In this document: in pieces, positions 1-4,043 of the stretch
How the letters are laid out: every line of letters starts with the position of its first letter
Numbering within the stretch: the stretch's first letter is position 1
NCBI GenBank assembly: GCA_015711875.1
Contig: JACVJG010000238.1
Span: 1-5,445 of the forward strand
Length of the DNA stretch: 5,445 bases
Direction of reading: 5' to 3'
Source: Candidatus Solincola jinzensis
Lineage (GTDB): Bacteria > Actinomycetota > Geothermincolia > Geothermincolales > RBG-13-55-18
Translations under genes and position numbers: made by a program
The notes under the pieces: model-generated
The model's input: only the letters and a program-made list of their open reading frames with translations
What the model was told of the DNA's origin: nothing
The model's database searches: none

Positions 1-1
1 C

Positions 2-343
2 TACGGCATCTGGCCGGGTTTTCAAAAACTAGGGCCTGTTACCCTCTATATCTTCCTCGTGACCACGGTTTCCATCCTGCTCCGCAAATACATGCGGAAG
101 TGGTGGAGGGCTATACACCGCCTGAATTACGCTGTCTTCACCGTGGCCATGGTGCATGCCTTCCAGGTGGGCACTGACCTGAAGGCCACGACGTTCCTGG
201 ACGTGGTGCTCTTTATATACGCGGGGTTGGCAGTGGCCGGTTTCGCCTACCGCGCCCAGCTCGAGATGCGCGGGCGCCTGAAAAAGAGGGCGGGTGGATC
301 TGCGGAGACAGACCTCGGCGATGTGTCGCCAAAGGAAGAGTAG
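2..343 (+). CDS. Ferric-reductase-like transmembrane protein, C-terminal part (5'-truncated by window edge)
   Basis: The frame is open from the first base, so the gene begins upstream. The visible 113 residues show a membrane segment (about residues 12-27), then a basic loop RKYMRKWW, then a helix carrying WRAIHRLNYAVF and VHAF, then a last helix (about 63-82) and a charged tail ending in PKEE. The two histidines, at local residues 39 and 52 (bases 116-118 and 155-157), are 13 residues apart. This is the spacing of haem-b ligands on one helix in the ferric reductase-like domain family (MsrQ, NOX/FRE). From the family, the protein should move electrons across the membrane through b haems. No FAD/NAD-binding domain follows, so this is the short, membrane-only form, like MsrQ or stand-alone relatives. 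The partner and substrate cannot be read here. The GTG at 59 is internal, not a start. Confidence 0.82.
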   Translation, partial: YGIWPGFQKLGPVTLYIFLVTTVSILLRKYMRKWWRAIHRLNYAVFTVAMVHAFQVGTDLKATTFLDVVLFIYAGLAVAGFAYRAQLEMRGRLKKRAGGSAETDLGDVSPKEE

Positions 344-620
344 CTCAGCGCATCAAGCCACTCCCGTGGTTCTCTGGTTCGAGACCGAGGCAAAGATTCA
401 CTCTCACGGTCGCTCTCTCCGAACTGCCGGACAAGGCGCATATAGCCTTTGTCATAACAGATGGAGATCGTCACGCCACGATCCTCTCTGCCGTTGTTGG
501 GAAGGGAACGATGCCTCACGTCGCGAGAGGTTAAGGAGTCCCGGTCTATTCGATCGCTTAAAGCAGGCGGGCGTCTCCATATTCCAGCGTCCTCTCTCCT
601 CCAGCCTCCACCGGACAACT

Positions 621-634
621 GAGGGGATCCCCTC
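621..634. promoter_or_regulatory. Perfect 14-bp palindrome, possible operator
   Basis: GAGGGGATCCCCTC is fully self-complementary with no spacer, a form that suits binding by a dimeric regulator better than an RNA hairpin. It lies about 80 bases upstream of the extended -10 box of the symporter gene, where an activator or distal repressor could act. No regulator gene is visible nearby, so the role is inference only. Confidence 0.3.
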
Positions 635-661
635 CGCGCAACCCCTGAAGTGGGCATATGA

Positions 662-675
662 AGCTCGTAAGAGCT
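662..675 (+). other. Small hairpin with GNRA-type tetraloop
   Basis: AGCTC (662-666) and GAGCT (671-675) form a perfect 5-bp stem closed by GTAA, a GNRA tetraloop when read as RNA. It lies about 40 bases upstream of the -10 box, so it would only be transcribed from a promoter further upstream. The stem is short and may be chance. Confidence 0.25.
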
Positions 676-711
676 GGAGCGCCTGATCCGCAAGCTATTC
701 GCTGTTTTATC

Positions 712-720
712 TGTTATAAT
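712..720 (+). promoter_or_regulatory. Extended -10 promoter element for the symporter gene
   Basis: TGTTATAAT matches the extended -10 consensus (TGnTATAAT) at every fixed base. The surrounding sequence (TATTCGCTGTTTTATC just upstream) is a local AT-rich patch in otherwise GC-rich DNA. No good -35 hexamer stands 16-18 bases upstream, which is usual for extended -10 promoters used by the main sigma factor. Transcription would begin near base 727 and leave a leader of about 77 bases before the ATG at 804. Confidence 0.6.
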
Positions 721-735
721 CGTTCTGCCTAAGCG

Positions 736-780
736 CGACTTCATAAAGTCAATGCGGCCAGGGACGTGAAAGCATAGTCG
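736..780 (+). promoter_or_regulatory. Short leader with two mutually exclusive pairings
   Basis: In the predicted 5' leader of the symporter mRNA, GACTT (737-741) can pair with AAGTC (746-750) around a CATA loop. The overlapping CGACT (736-740) can instead pair with AGTCG (776-780), about 23 bases before the start codon. The two pairings cannot coexist. Both stems are only 5 bp, so this is a weak candidate for leader-based control. Confidence 0.2.
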
Positions 781-796
781 AAGCACCTAACGCAGC

Positions 797-802
797 AGGG
801 GA
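797..802 (+). promoter_or_regulatory. Shine-Dalgarno-like AGGGGA, unusually close to the symporter ATG
   Basis: AGGGGA ends one base before the ATG at 804, whereas 5-10 bases is usual. No other in-frame start exists upstream, and the next in-frame candidate (GTG at 840) would remove half of helix 1. So either this spacing is tolerated or initiation is not Shine-Dalgarno driven. The same GGAC-ATG arrangement precedes the ATG at 2883. Confidence 0.35.
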
Positions 803-803
803 C

Positions 804-2315
804 ATGGACGCGCTGAAGATATCGATCGTAGTCGCTTACGTGGCGGTACTCCTCTATATCGCCTTGCACGGCGCGCGCCGCACCCGTTCTACCTCGGACT
901 TCTTCCTCGGCGCCAGGAGCATCGGGCCCTGGATATCCGCTTTTGCCTATGGGACCACTTATTTCTCCGCCGTCCTCTTCGTCGGCTACGCGGGCAAGCT
1001 GGGGTGGTCTTACGGATTCGGCACCCTGTGGATCGTAGCGGGAAACGTGCTCGTGGGCACCCTGCTGGCCTGGGTTCTGCTGGCGCACCGCACCCGGCGC
1101 ATGACCACGCGCATGAACGCCCTCACCATGCCGGAGTTCCTGCAGGCGCGCTACGAGAGCGTCGCCCTGAAGCGTTTCTCGGCCGTGGTGATATTCCTTT
1201 TCCTCCTGCCCTATTCCGCCTCCGTTTATATGGGGCTCTCCTACCTTTTCGAGAACGTCCTGGGCATCGATTACAACCTCGCCCTCGTCGTGATGGCCGC
1301 CCTGACCGGGATATATCTGGTAACGGGAGGATACTTCGCCGTTACCCTGACCGATTTCGTGCAGGGCTCCATCATGCTCGCCGGCTCGTTCCTGCTGGTG
1401 GTCTTCGTGCTCTCTAAAGCCGGGCAGGCGAGCGGATCCGGGATCGCCGGAGCATTCGAGGCGGTTCGCGGAACGCAGGTGCCTCAACCACCCTCCGGCC
1501 CTCCAGGTTGGCTGGGGCTGCTAAGCCTGGTGGTCCTCACTTCGTTGGGACCCCTGGGCCTTCCTCAGATGGTGCAGAAATTCTACTCCATAAAAGGTGA
1601 GCCGGTGATCAAGAAAGCGGCCGTGGTCTCCACCGCCTTTGCACTGATCTGCACCTTCGGCGCCTATTTCTCCGGGGCCTTCACGCGCGTCTTCTTCTCC
1701 GCCGAAAAGGTGAAGGAGATCGGGGCCGACAACCTCATGCCCGTGCTCATCAACGACTTCCTGCCCGCCGCCCTTACCATCATCATCCTTCTGCTCATCC
1801 TGTCGGCCTCCATGTCCACCCTTTCCTCCCTGGTGCTGGTCTCCAGCTCCGCCGTGGCCATCGATCTGCTGGGAGGCGAAGATAGGCTGGGCGAGAAGGG
1901 AAGCACCCTGCTTATGAGGACGCTATGCGCCGTATTCGTGGGGATCTCGCTGCTCATAGCCCTCAAGCCCTGGACTTTCATCGTCAACATGATGGCTTTA
2001 TCCTGGGGAACGGTGACCGGCGCCTTCATCGCCCCCTATATCTATGGCCTTTTCTGGAAAGGGGCGACGCGGGCTGGCGCCTGGGCCGCCATGCTGTCCG
2101 GTATCGCCTGCTCCCTCGGGCTCTCCATCGGCCTCTCCGCGTGGTGGGCCGGCAAGGTGGGACAATCCTTCTCGCTGAGCACGCCCTGGGTCCCCTTCGC
2201 GGGCGCGGTTTCCATGCTGCTGCCCCTGGCGATCCTTCCCATGGTGTCGTTGATGACCCGCAAGCCATCCGTAGAGGCTCTAGAACTCGCCTTCGGAGAG
2301 GCCGAAGAGTCCTGA
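804..2315 (+). CDS. Sodium:solute symporter (SSS family) permease
   Basis: The 503-residue length suits a complete SSS permease. About 13 hydrophobic helices are visible (roughly 6-24, 41-62, 73-95, 123-150, 156-176, 189-206, 235-256, 272-290, 321-355, 368-388, 391-416, 423-448, 461-484). Family hallmarks are TRSTSDFFLGAR after helix 1, TTYFSAVLFVGYAG (51-64), TGGYFAVTLTDFVQG (174-188), GLPQMVQKFYS (252-262), and SASMSTLSS (334-342), whose Ser338-Thr339 match the Na+-site Ser-Thr of PutP. The Asp used for Na+ in helix 2 of PutP is Tyr53 here, and the TYxSAxxFxG pattern looks closer to PanF-like members. The substrate is therefore open: pantothenate, another carboxylate or an amino acid. It is predicted to import solute with Na+ across the inner membrane. 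No start codon lies between the in-frame stop at 744 and this ATG. AGGGGA (797-802) lies only one base before it. It is likely transcribed alone from the -10 at 712-720. Confidence 0.93.
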   Translation: MDALKISIVVAYVAVLLYIALHGARRTRSTSDFFLGARSIGPWISAFAYGTTYFSAVLFVGYAGKLGWSYGFGTLWIVAGNVLVGTLLAWVLLAHRTRRMTTRMNALTMPEFLQARYESVALKRFSAVVIFLFLLPYSASVYMGLSYLFENVLGIDYNLALVVMAALTGIYLVTGGYFAVTLTDFVQGSIMLAGSFLLVVFVLSKAGQASGSGIAGAFEAVRGTQVPQPPSGPPGWLGLLSLVVLTSLGPLGLPQMVQKFYSIKGEPVIKKAAVVSTAFALICTFGAYFSGAFTRVFFSAEKVKEIGADNLMPVLINDFLPAALTIIILLLILSASMSTLSSLVLVSSSAVAIDLLGGEDRLGEKGSTLLMRTLCAVFVGISLLIALKPWTFIVNMMALSWGTVTGAFIAPYIYGLFWKGATRAGAWAAMLSGIACSLGLSIGLSAWWAGKVGQSFSLSTPWVPFAGAVSMLLPLAILPMVSLMTRKPSVEALELAFGEAEES

Positions 2316-2524
2316 CGCCACGCAGAGAAAACAGGCCACCGAAAACGTATCAACCCCTGAAATATGACGTTGTCGATGGCCAGCAAGGGTCTGGGGTCGA
2401 CGGCATCGGCTTCCGAAAGCGATCAAACCAGGCCTTCCCGTGTTTCCCAGAAAAAAGATCTTGCATCTCGTACAGCAAGCGGGCCAAAACGGGGTGGGCA
2501 ACATCATCCGCTCATCCAAAATCG

Positions 2525-2625
2525 GGAAGGATATCCTGGATCCCTTCCGGGTTCGCTACTTAACAGCGAAAATGGGTCCCGAGCCGAACCGGCTGTACGG
2601 CTTACTCCTCACAATAAATAAGCCG
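2525..2625 (+). other. Tandem inverted repeats, candidate structured RNA or leader
   Basis: Four stems follow one another closely: GGAAGG/CCTTCC (2525-2530 with 2543-2548), TTCGCT/AGCGAA (2552-2557 with 2565-2570, 7-base loop), AGCCG/CGGCT (2582-2586 with 2590-2594, 3-base loop) and CGGCTTA/TAAGCCG (2598-2604 with 2619-2625). The last 3' arm can also pair with CCGGCT (2589-2594), giving an alternative fold that breaks stems three and four. All pairings are perfect but short. The arrangement could be a structured 3' UTR of the symporter mRNA, a small RNA or a leader. It matches no riboswitch class I know. Confidence 0.3.
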
Positions 2626-2703
2626 GCTCCCCCATCATTCACGATCACTTTACGCCGCCCAGACAATAGCCCACAGAGACCGTGAAAGGGAGAACAACAT
2701 CTC

Positions 2704-2844
2704 TTGAGATACACCATCGAGCTCATCGAGGTCTGTAGATCTCCAAAGGGACTAACGCTGGGGTCCAGCGAATCTAACCCAGCCTATTTTGGGCCTCCTA
2801 GTACCGTCCGCCTCTCTCCCACCCCGCTTGCCTTCGTGAAATGA
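2704..2844 (+). CDS. Possible 46-residue ORF (TTG start), unsupported by homology
   Basis: A TTG at 2704 opens 46 codons beginning LRYTIELIEVCRSPKG and ending with TGA at 2842-2844, which overlaps the ATG at 2841 as ATGA. GGGAG (2688-2692) lies 11 bases upstream. The first third looks protein-like; the remainder is rich in Pro and Ser with poor codon bias. I recognise no family. It may be a leader peptide coupled to the downstream gene, or chance. Confidence 0.15.
   Translation: MRYTIELIEVCRSPKGLTLGSSESNPAYFGPPSTVRLSPTPLAFVK
2756..2770. repeat. Perfect 6-bp hairpin with 3-base loop
   Basis: CGCTGG (2756-2761) and CCAGCG (2765-2770) enclose GGT. The following bases are AATCTAACCC rather than a T-run, so it is not a standard intrinsic terminator. 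It lies about 115 bases before the preferred start of the YihY-type gene and could be an operator or part of its leader. Confidence 0.3.
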
Positions 2845-2862
2845 GGGAAGGACAGCGCCGCC

Positions 2863-2886
2863 ATGGGGTTGAAAGCAAGGACATGA
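2863..2886 (+). other. Seven-codon mini-ORF ending on the start codon of the YihY-type gene
   Basis: An ATG at 2863 reads MGLKART and stops with TGA at 2884-2886, overlapping the ATG at 2883 as ATGA. AAGGA (2848-2852), within the purine-rich GAGGGAAGGA, lies 10 bases before this ATG. This would be a usable ribosome-binding site for a start codon that is out of frame with the main gene. Translational coupling is the simplest functional reading. Chance, or a sequencing indel that split the true N-terminus, remains possible. Confidence 0.3.
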
Positions 2887-3755
2887 AAGGTGTTTTCGGT
2901 CGCGCGCGCTCGGCGTCGCATGCCGTCAGGCGATCCGCTACGGGGGCGTGGAGGGAGTTCCAGCGCAACAACGGCCCTCAAGCCGCCGCCGCCTTCGCCT
3001 TTTTCTGCTTCCTCTCCCTGCTGGCCCTGCTCTTCTTCTCCGGCGCGGTGCTGGGCATGGTGCTCAAAAGCCACCCGCAATTCCTCCAACGCATCCTCGA
3101 TTATATAGCCGAGAACTCCCCGGGGTTGAAAGGCACCGTCTCCGACGCCCTGCAGGCCTCCATAAACATGAGGGGGTTGCTGAGCGTGGGCGGCGCCCTC
3201 GGCCTTCTCTACACCGGCACCAAGGTTATCGATTCGTTGCAGATCTGGCTTTGCGGGATGTGGGGCGCCGAGAGCCCGCGCTTCCTTCGTCGCAAGGCGA
3301 AAAGCCTCGTCATCCTCGCTTTTATCACCGTCATGGCACTGCTGGGGTTCGCTCTCCATGCCGGCTTCCTGATCGCCGGCAGATGGCAGGGATGGCTCAA
3401 CATCTTCGCGGGCTTCTTCGCCTTTATCCTCTCCATGCTCACCTTCTTCGCCACCTCGCTCTTCATCTACTCCTACGGGGTGGAAAGCGATCTCGGCTGG
3501 CGGCGCGTATGGAAGGGGGCTCTTTTCGCCGCTCTCCTCGTCAATCCCATGCAATTGCTGCTGGCCTGGTACTACTCCAATCTCGGCCACTTCTCGGCCG
3601 TGTACGGCTCCTTCGCCGGCGTGGCGCTGACGGTGATCATCATCTACTACACGGGCTATATAATCTTTTTCGGGGCGGCACTTAACCTCTCCCTGGAGGG
3701 GGCCCCGGAGGCAACGGAATCCGAATGCCTATGCGCCTCTGAAAGCGGGGAGTGA
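2883..3755 (+). CDS. YihY/BrkB-family integral membrane protein
   Basis: From the ATG at 2883 the protein is 290 residues, a normal length for the YihY/virulence factor BrkB family (UPF0761). A basic, amphipathic N-terminus (1-32) leads to AAAAFAFFCFLSLLALLFF (34-52), the family's first helix. Further helices lie near 99-115, 141-165, 172-197, 211-231 and 241-268, giving six in all. The final segment VYGSFAGVALTVIIIYYTGY...FFGAALN matches the family's last-helix signature, but the usual acidic residue of the GAE motif is Ala266. The molecular function of this family is not firmly known, and the old label ribonuclease BN is not supported by its membrane architecture. An in-frame ATG at 2841 would add 14 hydrophilic residues and has no Shine-Dalgarno. 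I prefer 2883 from family length and the GGAC-ATG context shared with the symporter gene, but this is not certain. The gene stands alone. Confidence 0.88.
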   Translation: MKGVFGRARSASHAVRRSATGAWREFQRNNGPQAAAAFAFFCFLSLLALLFFSGAVLGMVLKSHPQFLQRILDYIAENSPGLKGTVSDALQASINMRGLLSVGGALGLLYTGTKVIDSLQIWLCGMWGAESPRFLRRKAKSLVILAFITVMALLGFALHAGFLIAGRWQGWLNIFAGFFAFILSMLTFFATSLFIYSYGVESDLGWRRVWKGALFAALLVNPMQLLLAWYYSNLGHFSAVYGSFAGVALTVIIIYYTGYIIFFGAALNLSLEGAPEATESECLCASESGE

Positions 3756-3796
3756 GCATAATAACTTCCCGCTCTTTGAGGGCGCTATAACAGGAG

Positions 3797-3820
3797 CGCA
3801 TGCCACCTGCTGGACATGCG
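3797..3820 (+). repeat. Nine-base-pair hairpin with one bulge after the YihY-type gene
   Basis: CGCATG (3797-3802) pairs with CATGCG (3815-3820), and inside it CCA (3803-3805) pairs with TGG (3811-3813), leaving A3814 bulged and a loop of CCTGC. It is the strongest fold in this intergenic stretch and lies about 40 bases after the stop. No U-run follows, so it could be a 3'-end stabiliser, a Rho-dependent or processed end, or an operator, rather than an intrinsic terminator. Confidence 0.35.
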
Positions 3821-3846
3821 GGGAGGATATACTGTGGCGGCAATGA

Positions 3847-3855
3847 TGCCATAAT
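3847..3855 (+). promoter_or_regulatory. Candidate extended -10 element for the peptidase gene
   Basis: TGCCATAAT has the TGn extension and five of six bases of the -10 hexamer, in the same style as the TGTTATAAT before the symporter gene. No -35 hexamer is evident. It would give a leader of roughly 180 bases. TATACT at 3828-3833 is an alternative but also lacks a properly spaced -35. Confidence 0.35.
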
Positions 3856-4016
3856 ATGAGCGGGCCTGTATGCTGGGACGGACGTTCTTGTCCCGCCGAT
3901 AAACGTACGTTATGGACAGGTAGTCGAAATCATGGAGGTTCCGGGTATCGAGGTATTGTTGTCGTTGGTGTGTTCCCTGTCCGACTGCAGGCGAAAAAGA
4001 ATGCTGCCCGTGGGAA

Positions 4017-4036
4017 AAGGAGGCAGAGGAAGGGGG
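4017..4036 (+). promoter_or_regulatory. Double Shine-Dalgarno region before the peptidase gene
   Basis: A textbook AAGGAGG (4017-4023) lies 20 bases before the ATG at 4044, and a second purine run AGGAAGGGGG (4027-4036) ends 7 bases before it. The second is at the right distance for 4044. An out-of-frame ATG at 4037 lies 13 bases after the first and opens an 11-codon ORF (MEDGRAYGLHA, stop at 4070-4072) that spans the real start. It may modulate initiation or be incidental. Confidence 0.5.
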
Positions 4037-4043
4037 ATGGAGG

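Larger units (their letters stand above)
344..803. other. 460-base non-coding region upstream of the symporter gene
   Basis: No credible gene is visible. Long open frames exist on both strands, but their translations are rich in Arg and Ser, lack recognisable domains and look like chance openings. The stretch contains several short inverted repeats: GATCGT/ACGATC (466-483), AAGGC/GCCTT (433-449), the 14-bp palindrome at 621-634 and a hairpin at 662-675. An extended -10 element lies at 712-720. A small bulged hairpin (368-386) just after the reductase stop lacks a T-run, so I do not call it a terminator. Confidence 0.7.
2316..2840. other. 525-base gene-poor region rich in inverted repeats
   Basis: No conserved gene is recognisable. 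Open frames on both strands give low-complexity translations without domains or family motifs. No T-tract terminator follows the symporter stop. The middle part (2525-2625) carries four compact inverted repeats in a row and 2756-2770 holds another perfect hairpin; both are listed separately. A possible 46-codon ORF starts at a TTG at 2704. TATTTT at 2785-2790 could be a poor -10 box, but no -35 supports it, so the promoter of the downstream gene is not identified. Confidence 0.6.
3756..4043. other. 288-base non-coding region upstream of the peptidase gene
   Basis: No gene is recognisable. An ORF that opens at 3856 runs into the peptidase gene in another frame and has no domain. The region holds a bulged hairpin (3797-3820), a candidate extended -10 (3847-3855), a GGGAC/GTCCC pair (3875-3879 with 3890-3894), a 10-bp palindrome AACGTACGTT (3902-3911) and a distant GGACAGG/CCTGTCC pair (3914-3920 with 3976-3982). 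It ends in a purine-rich ribosome-binding stretch. No T-tract terminator follows the YihY-type gene. Confidence 0.6.

Noticed and set aside
334..390. tRNA-like signals: TAGCTCAG at 341 and GGTTCGA at 376
   Set aside because: They resemble A-box and B-box bases, but their separation is too short, no acceptor stem pairs, and the D and anticodon arms do not fold as required. The first motif also overlaps the reductase stop codon.
247..786. Long open frame on the minus strand across the first intergenic region, and a plus-strand one at 294-686
   Set aside because: Both translations are Arg/Ser-rich with no domain, one runs antisense into the reductase gene, and neither has a convincing ribosome-binding site.
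741..1487. Minus-strand open frame antisense to the symporter gene
   Set aside because: It is a mirror effect of G/C-rich third codon positions in a real plus-strand gene, with no family signature.
2446..2470. A-run followed by GATCTT, considered as a minus-strand terminator
   Set aside because: On the minus strand the palindrome AAGATCTT has no loop and no gene ends there.
2364..2685. Plus-strand open frames in the second intergenic region, considered as a decayed gene
   Set aside because: No recognisable motif, mixed codon use and no homologous-looking segments in any frame; nothing shows it was once a gene.
2784..3590. 268-codon minus-strand open frame antisense to the YihY-type gene
   Set aside because: It is Glu/Gly/Gln-rich low-complexity translation, while the plus strand encodes a clear membrane protein over the same bases.
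3828..3833. TATACT as a -10 box
   Set aside because: The only -35-like hexamer nearby (TGGACA, 3811-3816) is just 11 bases away, too close for a sigma-70 type promoter.
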